From the NCBI GenBank assembly GCA_949751835.1, contig CATKHK010000026.1, positions 310,001 to 374,000 on the forward strand: a stretch of DNA of 64,000 bases, in the 5' to 3' direction. The DNA comes from Blepharisma japonicum (taxonomy: Eukaryota; Ciliophora; Heterotrichea; Heterotrichida; Blepharismidae). Under the pieces are notes generated by a model. The model did not search any database and was not told the origin of the DNA. It was given only the letters and a program-made list of their open reading frames with translations. Numbering within the stretch: position 1 is the first letter of the stretch; every line of letters begins with the position of its first letter. This document shows, in pieces, positions 10,196 to 18,845 of the stretch. Made by a program: the position numbers and the translations under genes.

Positions 10196-11188
10196 ATGGA
10201 ATCGGGCATCACTCATTCTTCATTGCAAGAAAACCTCAATAAATCGTCAAAAAACTCACAAGCTGTTTCTGATAACCAAGAATCAGCTGCAGACTCCAAC
10301 ATTTTTGTGGAAAAACTAAAGCCAAAACAATGTATTTTTATTGACAACCTCAAGCTCACATCCACATACCTCCAAAATGTAGATGAAGCACCTCCACGTC
10401 TCGCTGAAAGACTGAATAAAGAAATCAAAGTCCTTTCCAGAGGGCTTCCGCTTGATAAATCCTGCTCAATTTTTATTGGGATTGACTCAAACCAAATGAG
10501 ATACATGTCTGGGGTTATTGCAGGCTCAGGAGGAACTCCATATGCCCATGGACTTTTTTTCTTTGACGTCTTTTGCGGGCCAGATTTTCCCCGTTCGCCA
10601 CCTCAGGTCACTTTAAAGACAACAGGAAATGGTGAAGCTTATTTTGGGCCAAATCTTTATAGTAATGGCTATGTATGTTTATCAATAATAAACACATGGT
10701 CAGGAGATGAATCAGAAAGGTGGAATTCTAATAAAAATATTCTCCAAGTACTCCTATCAATCCAAGCACTTGTAATGGACAATAATATTATTCAAAAGGA
10801 GCCAGGGCTTTATTATTTAGATGTAAATTGTCCTGATAGTGTGATTTTTCAAAATGCTGTAAAATACTTGAATATTAAGTATGCGATGATCAGAAATATG
10901 AGAACTCCACCAACTGGATTTGAGGAACTGGTTCATGTTTATTTCCAGTTAAAAAGAGAATTTATTTTGATGGAAATAAATCTGTGGCTTGATAAGGCAA
11001 AAAATGAAACTCATCATTTTTCGCAGCAGTCAATTGCACAGAGCTACAACCCAGGGCTTTGCCAAAGAATGCATAATGAAGGGTTTTATAAGGTGTTGTC
11101 AGAAATAGCAAGAGAGCTGGAAACGGAATTTGATGCAAGATATGGTCTGTGCGATATCAAATTAAAATTATATAATAGGGATAAATAA
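10196..11188 (+). CDS. Ubiquitin-conjugating enzyme E2 (BIRC6/UBE2O/UBE2Z-like)
   Basis: The 330-aa protein carries a UBC fold at about residues 75-230: MSGVIAGSGGTPYAHGLFFF, FPRSPPQVTL, then YFGPNLYSNGYVCLSIINTW, where the Cys is the thioester site. The SIINTW after the Cys is typical of the large class of E2s represented by BIRC6, UBE2O and UBE2Z. The usual HPN tripeptide is GPN here; NPN or similar occurs in that class. A 70-residue polar N-terminus and a 100-residue helical C-terminus flank the core. It is not UFC1, the E2 for the neighbouring UFM1, because UFC1 has a different active-site context. The stop is TAA. Confidence 0.92.
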   Translation: MESGITHSSLQENLNKSSKNSQAVSDNQESAADSNIFVEKLKPKQCIFIDNLKLTSTYLQNVDEAPPRLAERLNKEIKVLSRGLPLDKSCSIFIGIDSNQMRYMSGVIAGSGGTPYAHGLFFFDVFCGPDFPRSPPQVTLKTTGNGEAYFGPNLYSNGYVCLSIINTWSGDESERWNSNKNILQVLLSIQALVMDNNIIQKEPGLYYLDVNCPDSVIFQNAVKYLNIKYAMIRNMRTPPTGFEELVHVYFQLKREFILMEINLWLDKAKNETHHFSQQSIAQSYNPGLCQRMHNEGFYKVLSEIARELETEFDARYGLCDIKLKLYNRDK

Positions 11189-11403
11189 CTAAATTTATTA
11201 AAAAAGAGAGGGAAAAAATAAATTGCTAATTTAATGAATTGGTATTTAATATTTATGCAATTTCTTTTTTCATACTAACTAAGAGAAAAAGACTAGATTT
11301 TATGAACTAATAAGTTCTTAATAAACTATATAAATAAATCCTGTCATTTGAATATTAGATTAATTTCATTAAATTTCTTTTCATTCGAAAATATTCTCGC
11401 TCG

Positions 11404-12000
11404 CTATTCCTTTGGTTTCTTTACTGATAAAGCGGTCAACGCATGCAGAACCGTTCTTGATACTGATTTTGTCTTGTATTTACAGAATTTATGAGCTAAA
11501 TCGCTATTTCGGTGTGTCGTACCAAAGCACTCTACACAATATCGTTTTGTAGGGCACCCAGTGCATCATCCTGTTGCCTTTTTAGAGCAATTAGCACATT
11601 TAAAGTTATCAAGAAGCGCATACACTTTATCCATTGAGTTCGAGGAAGATTGAGTACTGCTTCTGCTACTTGAGTCCATAACTTCCTTTTGTTCTTCTTT
11701 TATTTCAACCGGGCTATCTTCGATGGATAGAAAAGGCTTAACATTTTTAGATAGTTCCTGTGGAGAAATTTCATGAACCGTAATATATTTTGCTAGATTA
11801 TTTTCTTCTGTTTCTGCAACTGTTTGTGAGGTAAGTCCTGATAGTTTTGGTGACAAAATATCAATTGTTTCTTCTTCTCGTACTTTGCACGGCGAATATG
11901 AGTTAATTTCGGTAGTATCTGAGCGGCTATAGTCAGGACTATTGTTCGGTCGACCTCTTGCGCAGCAAGACGGAAAGAATTTATCGATCCAACTTTCCAT
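11404..12000 (-). CDS. Small protein with C-terminal B-box-like zinc finger
   Basis: The gene encodes 198 aa from the Met codon at 11998-12000 (MESWIDKFFPSCC). An open stretch runs further upstream to 12093 but looks like translated AT-rich leader. The first 140 residues are acidic and Ser-rich, ending in a run of Ser. The C-terminal 60 residues hold CANCSKKATG, a TGA read as Trp, CTGCPTKRYCVECF, H, H, C: eight spaced Cys/His that fit a B-box-like or related two-zinc finger. Without the TGA reading the finger would be cut after its first Cys pair. The stop is TAG at 11404-11406. Function unknown; ligand-binding adaptor is a guess. Confidence 0.78.
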
Positions 12001-12344
12001 ATTGCATAGCTCAATTCTTTGTTTTTGTAAAGAAATTAGATAATTAATACTTTTATTAATCCAAATTCTAAGCCTTTTTGATAAAATAATCAAAATTTAC
12101 AATTGCTTATTTTGTTTAATTTACATATAGCGCTAAATATTTTCAAGCTAAAATATTTTAATAATTTTAATAAAATATAAGATTTTTATGAGAATATCTA
12201 ATATTTAAGCATTATTAAATTATAATTTATTTATTTTAGCTATATTGTGTAAATGCATGCAATAATCAATAACTTCTGAGAATTAATTATTTTAATTTAA
12301 AATTTTTTTGATGGTTTAATAATTTTTAAGGTTAATCCAACCAT
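12001..12344. other. Intergenic, 344 bp
   Basis: Very AT-rich, with runs of A and T and no coding frame, RNA-like fold or repeat that I can support. Confidence 0.6.
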
Positions 12345-12743
12345 CTATAATGCTAATTGCTTAGACATTGGGTTCTCAAAGGCAGCATTCAGCTTGCTCA
12401 TAATGATATCATCTTTGCGCTTGGTGAAATCTTGATTATGGAGATATCTGACCAAAAAGAAAGGTGCAAGCCCAATAGCAACTCTAATATTAGTTCTTGT
12501 CATTCCTGACAAAGTTTTCCATCCTGCTACCTTTGATATAAGCCACTGCAAAGTCCCGAAAGTTCCTAAAGTTCCCAATTCTTTACATAGCCAGCTTTTC
12601 TCTGTCTGTGAGAAGTTATAGTATTCTTCCATTGTCATATAGTCCTGCATGGGAGCGATTTCGAGAGCAGTATAACCAAGATGCCCATTGTTAAATCTGA
12701 ATTCTTGAAGCCTGTTTGTTTTAGCGTCGTAGTTTGAGGCCAT
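12345..12743 (-). CDS. Unknown 132-aa protein, possibly mitochondrial membrane
   Basis: The protein starts MASNYDAKTNRLQEFRF and contains two moderately hydrophobic stretches, around residues 57-75 and 86-103, the second followed by VRYLHNQDF. This two-helix layout with a basic tail is common in small mitochondrial inner-membrane subunits, and the next gene downstream is mitochondrial COQ8, but neither point proves location. I recognise no family. The stop is TAG, and the frame has no internal TGA. Confidence 0.72.
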   Translation of the reverse strand: MASNYDAKTNRLQEFRFNNGHLGYTALEIAPMQDYMTMEEYYNFSQTEKSWLCKELGTLGTFGTLQWLISKVAGWKTLSGMTRTNIRVAIGLAPFFLVRYLHNQDFTKRKDDIIMSKLNAAFENPMSKQLAL

Positions 12744-12852
12744 ATTTATAAATCAGCTTTATAGTCTTTTTAAAATATGATTTTTTATCAATGAATTGTA
12801 TTTTCAAATGAGATTTTTATGTAATTTTTATTATGAAAATTCACTTTTATTA

Positions 12853-14313
12853 CTAAAGCTTTAAGACTATTTTATTGAATAAATCATGTGCTGGGACTTT
12901 TGCACGGAGTTTCATACATAACAGATAAACTCCTGACAATTTTCTATGAAGTGTGTACGTCTCAGGAGGTGGAGGGCATTTTCTATGCTGCATCATTGTA
13001 GGCATCTGCTTATAGACTTGTGGGGTTATCCCTTGATTTCCAAAATCATAAAGCCCAGGTGTAGAAAAAGGCTCCCCAACAGCAAAGCAGGCATTAACAT
13101 GAGCATCATAAAGCTCTGCAGCCTCATCATTTTTGAAATACCCGATTTCATTTGACCAGTGCAAAACTCCTTCCCTATCTTTTTTGACCCCAGAAACAAC
13201 AACATGTTTATATTTTTCCACAAATTGGTCAGAATAAGTCCTTGTGGCTCCAAAGTCAAGTAAATCTAATTCGTCATCGACAGGGTCATATTGGAAATTT
13301 GCAGGGTTAGGGTCAGTTTGCATGTATTTCCAGTCGAAAATTTCCCTGAGTGTGACTTCCATAATTCTTGTTCCAATGGAGTCTCTTCTTTTTTGGCTGG
13401 CTTGTCGTGAGAAATCTTCAAATACAAGGCTGTCTACGTATTCTGATACAAGAATGTGCTTTGTGGAGACCTCTTCAAATACGTCAGGGACGTAGACTCC
13501 TTTTATGTTCTTTGTTAGTCCTTTAAACTTTAGCTGGTGTTCAGCTTCCAATGAATAATTGCATTCATTAATTAAATCCTCTCGTGTGTGGTCTACTAAT
13601 GCGTCAAAATACAATCCTTTTGGAAGAATATTTGTCCATGTAAAGAGCATGTGTAAGTTATTTAAGTCACTGTTGATGCTGGTATCAACTCCTGGATACT
13701 GTACTTTTATAGCTACTTTTTTACCTTTATAAACCCCTGTATGAACCTGCCCAATAGAGGCAGCCGCAAACGGTTCCATATTAAACTCGTCAAATTTTGA
13801 TCTCCAGTTTTCCCCAATTTCCTTATTTAAAACACGTTCTAACTGTGCTGATGGCATTATGTAAGCTTCTCTGCGGGTTCTCTCCATAGCTCTAAGAAGA
13901 GTAGGAGGCAGTTTTTGTGTGTCTTGAAAGCTAACAAATTGCCCTAATTTTAAAGCAGCTCCTCTCATTTTTAACATCCCTTCAGTCAAAATCTCAATGT
14001 TTTTTTCTGAAAGGGCATGCTGCTTCAGTGACCCAGAAAAACCAGATTTATATGCCTGTGATATTGTTCCTCCTATCAGCGAGCCTCCTAATTTGGCAAA
14101 ATTAAAAGCTCGTGAAATACTGGATGCTGGTACAGCTCTTTCAATCCCTTTAAAAATAGGCCTATCTGATTTCATGATCTCAAATTCTTCAGTGTCAGCC
14201 TCTTCTTGCTTTGGGGCGAATTCATGGAGTGTATAACGTGTATTGAAGCCAATTGGCAGGAAATGACGAAGAGTGTAAATTTTTCGAGTAAGTACGGCGT
14301 TACGACTAAGCAT
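12853..14313 (-). CDS. COQ8: COQ8/ADCK3-like atypical kinase (ABC1 family)
   Basis: The 486-aa protein is an ABC1/UbiB-family ATPase needed for coenzyme Q biosynthesis on the mitochondrial inner membrane. The N-terminus (MLSRNAVLTRKIYTLRHFL) is basic and amphipathic like a mitochondrial presequence. The KxGQ helix reads MRGAALKLGQFVSFQD; the AAAS form of the nucleotide loop reads AAASIGQVH; the invariant Lys is in KVAIKVQYPGV; the catalytic segment is QTDPNPANF and the metal site is LLDFGATR. Length and order match COQ8/ADCK3. The stop is TAG, 31 bp from the ankyrin gene end downstream in the plus direction. Confidence 0.95.
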   Translation of the reverse strand: MLSRNAVLTRKIYTLRHFLPIGFNTRYTLHEFAPKQEEADTEEFEIMKSDRPIFKGIERAVPASSISRAFNFAKLGGSLIGGTISQAYKSGFSGSLKQHALSEKNIEILTEGMLKMRGAALKLGQFVSFQDTQKLPPTLLRAMERTRREAYIMPSAQLERVLNKEIGENWRSKFDEFNMEPFAAASIGQVHTGVYKGKKVAIKVQYPGVDTSINSDLNNLHMLFTWTNILPKGLYFDALVDHTREDLINECNYSLEAEHQLKFKGLTKNIKGVYVPDVFEEVSTKHILVSEYVDSLVFEDFSRQASQKRRDSIGTRIMEVTLREIFDWKYMQTDPNPANFQYDPVDDELDLLDFGATRTYSDQFVEKYKHVVVSGVKKDREGVLHWSNEIGYFKNDEAAELYDAHVNACFAVGEPFSTPGLYDFGNQGITPQVYKQMPTMMQHRKCPPPPETYTLHRKLSGVYLLCMKLRAKVPAHDLFNKIVLKL

Positions 14314-14344
14314 CCAAAGATATAATTTTAATTAATGGTATGTA

Positions 14345-16110
14345 TTAAAGTTTAAAAGCTTCACGAGATTTTATAAAACCTTGCAAGGCAGAAGTGACGC
14401 TTGTAGGGGGAACTGATTGCTTTGGGTCAGCTTTTTTAGATTTCATAGGATTAGGGGGAAGCTTAGATGCGAAGCTGTCTTTGGATGGGGAGGAAAAAAT
14501 ACCGTGAGAGGGGTAAGAACATTTGTTGCTAGGGCTTCTATATTGTTCGTAGCTTTTTGAGATGCTTTCTATGTAGTCAAAACCATTTTCTTGGTGCTCA
14601 TCACTGTCTTCAGCGAATTCAACAACTTTTCGTTGGGGTTTTTCAATTGGAATAGGAGGCTCTTTTATGATTTGGTCGACAAATTTATATTCTTCATATT
14701 TCGCTGACGATTTTTGAGTCGATTCTTTAGAGTTCGGAAAGTTTTGCCCTGAAATTTGACTGATTTTATCATTAACTGCATTTTCTATATAATTCTTAAG
14801 CCTCATCTCAATATCTGTCAAATTATCTTGCAGCTGAGAAGTCACATAATGTTTATTCGCTAAAATTCTATTGTTTATTTCTTTGGTTATCATCGAATTG
14901 CTTACTTTTTTCATTTTCCCTTGAATTTCCATATATTGCTCCTCAGCATATCTCATTACTTGTTTTTTCATATCAAAAACAGAGTCTTCTTGCTGGAAAT
15001 TTTCTTTTCTCAATCTTCCAGCACTGCTTGATCTATTAATCTTTTTTTCCGGATAACTTTCAATTTTATGCTCAGAGCTATAAGATTCATTTATTCTTCT
15101 TTCATTAGCTCTTGATAGTCTCTCTACATTATCTACTGTATTTTCTTTCAATTTTATAAATAATTCTTTAGAAGCTCTTGCTAGCAGATTTTCAGCCTCT
15201 TTTTCTAATTCAAATTGGGTATTTCTTAGCTGATCATTTAAAATTTCTCCCATTTTCTGGAATCATTCTTCATCAAGCTGGGCTTCAAATTTATGGCTGG
15301 AGGATTTTATATAACTCTCCATTCCTTCTTTTATTTTTCTTCTGTTATCTGGCCTAACTGAATCTGAGCAAATGCTTATATTTGCTTTGGACATAGTCGG
15401 TGTCGAGTACCTAGAAACTGATTTTAATGAGGATTCAGATTTTACAGAAATCAATGAGCTGCTATTTCTTCTTGCCAAATTTGTATAAGCTGGTTTAGGC
15501 ACATTAATAACTTCTTCTTTGTTTTTTCAACTTACCTGTGGCACCGAGCTCTCTGTCGAATTTCTGGTCATTGGGGACTGGCTTCTTTCCTTTTTCCTCC
15601 TCATACTTGCAGCTTTCTGCAGTAGCGTGATCATCTCAATGTTTTTTGCTCTATCAATCGCTTTTTTCCCAAACTAAAATATTCCTTACGCAGTCCTTAT
15701 GCTCAATATCACAGCCAGCGTTCAATAAAAGTTGGACTATATTCGTGTAGTTATGATACACACTTATCGTCAAAGGTGTCCAACCTCTGTGGTCTGGTAA
15801 ATTAATTTTTACTTTCTTATCCAAAAGCAGCTTTACTATATTTTCTTTATTGTGCCAGCAAGCAAGAAATAAGATACTTTGCCCGGCCTACTGAAGTAAA
15901 GTTTACATCATTGATAGCGTTGATATCAGTCCCTTGGTTAATTAGTTCTCTGGCGGCTTCAAAATGCCCTTCTTTAACTGCCAAGGCAAGTGGGGTGAAT
16001 CCTGCTGAGTTTTTTTCACTGAGACTTTTAGGGTTGGCAAGGGTTTTGATTCTGTCGAGATTTCCTTGTTCGCTTACTATCATAAGTTCAGTTTGAGTTC
16101 TTTTTGACAT
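14345..16110 (-). CDS. Ankyrin-repeat / coiled-coil protein, two introns
   Basis: After removing two introns (19 nt at 15888-15906 and 16 nt at 15674-15689) and reading two TGA codons as Trp, one 576-aa frame runs from 16110 to the TAA at 14345. Residues 1-150 hold about four ankyrin repeats: TPLALAVKEGH, then AGQSILFLACWHN, GWTPLTISVYHN, and FGKKAIDRAKN. A Ser/Arg-rich linker follows, then a long helical region with Arg/Glu heptads (about residues 270-430) and a Ser/Pro tail. Its start is 21 bp after the stop of another ankyrin gene on the same strand, suggesting an old duplication of the repeat module. Partner and location are unknown. Confidence 0.85.
15674..15689 (-). other. 16-nt intron
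   Basis: Minus-strand GTAAGGAATATTTTAG contains an in-frame TAG end that breaks an ankyrin repeat. Removing 16 nt joins HKDC to FGKKAIDRAKN, restoring the repeat. The A at position 10 is conserved. Confidence 0.85.
15888..15906 (-). other. Probable 19-nt intron with CAGTAG tandem acceptor
   Basis: Minus-strand GTAAACTTTACTTCAGTAG must be removed in full to join NAIND to AGQSILFLACW with correct ankyrin spacing. Its first 16 nt alone are a perfect intron (GT, A10, CAG), but using that CAG puts the next TAG in frame at the junction. Both choices keep the same downstream frame. Confidence 0.65.
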
Positions 16111-16131
16111 TTATTAGGATTTAAAATAAAT

Positions 16132-17418
16132 TTACATTATTAAGCATCTTTGACAGGAAACTGCATTTGTGGTTTTTTCCATTATGAGAGATTCTCGCTT
16201 TTCTTTGAGAGTAGTTTCTTCTTGGAGCTTGGAAAGGATGCGGTTTCTGTGGCCGAGCTTTATAACGCCGATGTCTACAAGTAATTTGTCTGTGATTGGG
16301 TATCTTGAGTGCATAAGACTTAAAATCGTTTGGTAGTCATCAAAGCCTGCTTCTGTAAAAACGTCTTTAAGCTCTGAAAGTTTCATGCTTTCTAGCCATT
16401 CTGCTACTGATATTTTAGGCTGAGCCTCATAATTATTCTTTATTTGCTTTGCAGCAGCTTGATTATGAGGCATAAATCCTGCTTCTTCTTCTATTTTCAT
16501 TAGAAACTTATTGATAAGCCCTGCCTTTTTAATGCCAATTCTGCTTAAATCATCTATTTTAATAGGAATCGAGCTATGCATCTGCTCAATAATATTGTTT
16601 AAGTCTTCAAACCCATTCTCACACAATGCATCATGCATTTCTAATAGCCCATTTTTTTCAAGCCAAGTATATAACGGAGTTATTTCTGCTTTTTTCTTAA
16701 TGACGCTGATTTCAGACTCTGGCTCAAAGTTTTCAGTCCTATTCAAATTTATAGGTTTTTCTGTGACTATTGGGTGGGTGGGCTGTTTCATCATTTCTTC
16801 TTGAAGAAATTTCATATAATCTTGGACTTCTTTATTGGCTAGTTCAAATGGAGATTTTCCATGAAGATCTTTTAAGTCCAAATCCCCTCCTGCTTTTACC
16901 ATCAAGTTTATACTTTCCATGTGTCCGCAGTCAGCTGCATAATGAAGTGGGGTTCTCCCAAACATATGGTTAGGGATGTTTGGGTCTGCTTTGTTATTTA
17001 ATAATATTGAAACCATCTTACTATCTCCTCTATATGCAGCATGATGCAAAGAAGTATCGCCATCATTTTGTTGAAGATTTGCATTAGCCCCGTATTTTAA
17101 AAGAACTTCAGCAAGAGCATATTGAGAATTATCTGCTGCTTGATGTAGAGGAGCTTCTCCTAGGTTGTTAATAATGTTTGGATCTGCTTTGTGTTTGAGT
17201 AAATATTCCGCACCTTTTAGATGTCCACATATAACTGTTCTGTATAGAGGAGTCCAGCCTAAAGCTTCATCTTTTTCATTAAGCTTTTCGGGGTGCAGTT
17301 TGAAGGCGCGTTTTATTGCATCTAGATCGCCAAGTCGGCAGGCTTTTTGCAAGTCTATTTCATCTATAGAAGCTTTTGGAGCTCTAGGAGAGATAGCAGC
17401 GATATTATATTGAATCAT
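16132..17418 (-). CDS. Ankyrin repeats plus two SAM domains, CaaX end
   Basis: The 428-aa protein has about five ankyrin repeats at residues 20-205 (GWTPLYRTVICGHLKGA, EAPLHQAADNSQ, DTSLHHAAYRGDS, RTPLHYAADCGH, KSPFELANKE). Two SAM-like helical domains follow, at about 245-312 (TPLYTWLEKNGL to INKFLMKIEEE) and 330-402 (VAEWLESMKLSEL to RNRILSKLQEE). The last residues are CQRCLIM, and CLIM fits a CaaX prenylation signal, so membrane attachment by a farnesyl or geranylgeranyl group is likely. ANK-SAM proteins are scaffolds; the specific partner is unknown. The next gene downstream is a second ankyrin gene. Confidence 0.92.
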   Translation of the reverse strand: MIQYNIAAISPRAPKASIDEIDLQKACRLGDLDAIKRAFKLHPEKLNEKDEALGWTPLYRTVICGHLKGAEYLLKHKADPNIINNLGEAPLHQAADNSQYALAEVLLKYGANANLQQNDGDTSLHHAAYRGDSKMVSILLNNKADPNIPNHMFGRTPLHYAADCGHMESINLMVKAGGDLDLKDLHGKSPFELANKEVQDYMKFLQEEMMKQPTHPIVTEKPINLNRTENFEPESEISVIKKKAEITPLYTWLEKNGLLEMHDALCENGFEDLNNIIEQMHSSIPIKIDDLSRIGIKKAGLINKFLMKIEEEAGFMPHNQAAAKQIKNNYEAQPKISVAEWLESMKLSELKDVFTEAGFDDYQTILSLMHSRYPITDKLLVDIGVIKLGHRNRILSKLQEETTLKEKRESLIMEKTTNAVSCQRCLIM

Positions 17419-17632
17419 GATGCGAAATTATTATTTGCTCATATTTAACCATTTAGAAATTTCGAATTTTGTATAGTAAAGAGATCTGATAAATAACTGA
17501 TAATAAAAATTTATTGTAAGGCTTAAGATCAGTCTTATAATTTATTTATTTCAATTTATATTTTTAACTAAATACTTAAATTATCCAGATGACTAAAATT
17601 CAAAGAATAATTATTTTAAAATTAAATAAAAA

Positions 17633-18538
17633 ATGACTTACAATAGAAGAGAAATAGGCATAAGTGGGAGCATATGAGCTACAGGAATTATGCTTACCCT
17701 CTCTTCCTTGCTCATTTTAAACCAGCTTATTCAACAAATTCAAAAGATGAGATATAAAAAAGCTCAACTGAGGTTATGCTTTATGATTCTTGCCCCTGTT
17801 TTAATAGGATGACCATCATGAGTTGTACTAATCCTCGGACCTGATGCAGGGATTCTTGAGTACCTTGGCGATTTATTTAAAGGAGTTATTTTATTTATAT
17901 TTGTTGACTACTCAATAATACTTATCGGCTGAGAAAAAAATGATACAGAATCTGAATTCAGCCAAGCAAGAGCTGAAGGATGTTTCATTCGCCTTGAAAA
18001 TGTGAAACAAATCTGTGAATGTATGGGGTCAACTAAGATAAAAAACCAAGAAGACGTCTCATGATTTCTCAATAAAGTGAGAATTGCTGCATTACAAACT
18101 TGCATTGTGTTTTTGTGCTTACTTGTAGTTTCTATTATTTTAAAGCTGATTTCTGGGGATTATCTTAAGTATGGAGATATGGACCCGACATATGGGTTTT
18201 TTTGGATCAATATGTTTAAAATGCTATCTGCAACAGTGGCACTCTATCAACTGTTTACCTATTTGAAAAATATTTCACAAATCCCAGAAATGAGATTATT
18301 ACAAATTAGATCGAAATCGTACATGATTTTGTTGACATTAGTGCTGACTCTCTATCAGTCTGCCATAATTGGAGGCCTCTCACGCTGGTCAAGTGTATCT
18401 GATGAACAAAATTACTCAAGAGAAAATATTACCAGTTACACCTCAAACTTGTTAATTTGTGTAGAAATGATAGTTTTAGCCCTCATTCAAGGAACAATTT
18501 TTACTGCAGAGGACTACAGTCTTGATCTTCATAAATAA
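17633..18538 (+). CDS. TMEM184/organic solute transporter alpha-like membrane protein
   Basis: The 301-aa frame begins ATG at 17633 and contains five TGA codons read as Trp, which is why most of it is invisible under the standard code. It has about seven hydrophobic segments: roughly residues 12-32, 45-68, 78-100, 147-170, 183-200, 216-236 and 255-280. The second segment region, FMILAPVLIGWPSWVVLIL, followed by a short polar loop and YLGDLFKGVILFIFVDYS, matches the pattern of the OST-alpha/TMEM184 family. In metazoa that family includes bile-acid transporter subunits and endosomal proteins; the substrate here is unknown. The stop is TAA. Confidence 0.8.
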
Positions 18539-18845
18539 ATTTCAAATATGGAATACTGGGTATAAATGTGGCATTTTCATCAGTAGAAAAATCTTCCTTT
18601 CTTGAAATATTTATTATAAATTTTAATCATTTTAAGGTCAATCTTAAAGAATTTCTTACTTAAGCCGTTTACCGAAAAAAATATGCGTTTAACGTTCTAT
18701 TGATTTAAAACAAATATATTTGTTTAAGGAAATCCTGCAGAAATCGAGGATTTAGCAACGTTAAAATTTTGTTAATAGAAGAAATTTTTAAAATATAATA
18801 TAAAAGCAGATGAAAAAATAATAAAAACTCTCATTTATAAATCAA
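18539..18845. other. Intergenic, 307 bp, with nested inverted repeats
   Basis: AT-rich leader between the TMEM184-like gene and a coiled-coil gene. Apart from the structured block at 18688-18765 described separately, I see no coding frame. Confidence 0.6.
18688..18765. other. Candidate three-stem structured element
   Basis: A 9-bp stem closes the block: TTTAACGTT (18688-18696) pairs with AACGTTAAA (18757-18765). Inside are two hairpins: the 18-bp perfect palindrome AAACAAATATATTTGTTT (18708-18725) and AAATCCT (18730-18736) with AGGATTT (18747-18753) around a 10-nt loop. The arrangement is a three-way junction of 78 nt lying 80 bp before a start codon. It could be a small RNA, a leader structure or a protein-binding site, or an accident of AT-rich sequence. 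Confidence 0.35.

Noticed and set aside
10196-11188. E2 next to UFM1 as UFC1.
   Set aside because: The active-site context (NLYSNGYVCLSIINTW) is of the BIRC6/UBE2O class, not UFC1.
15530-15538. A perfect consensus donor CAG|GTAAGT on the minus strand in the ankyrin gene.
   Set aside because: The nearest AG gives a 19-nt removal that breaks the frame into early stops; no 15- or 16-nt AG is available. The unspliced frame is clean with TGA=Trp.
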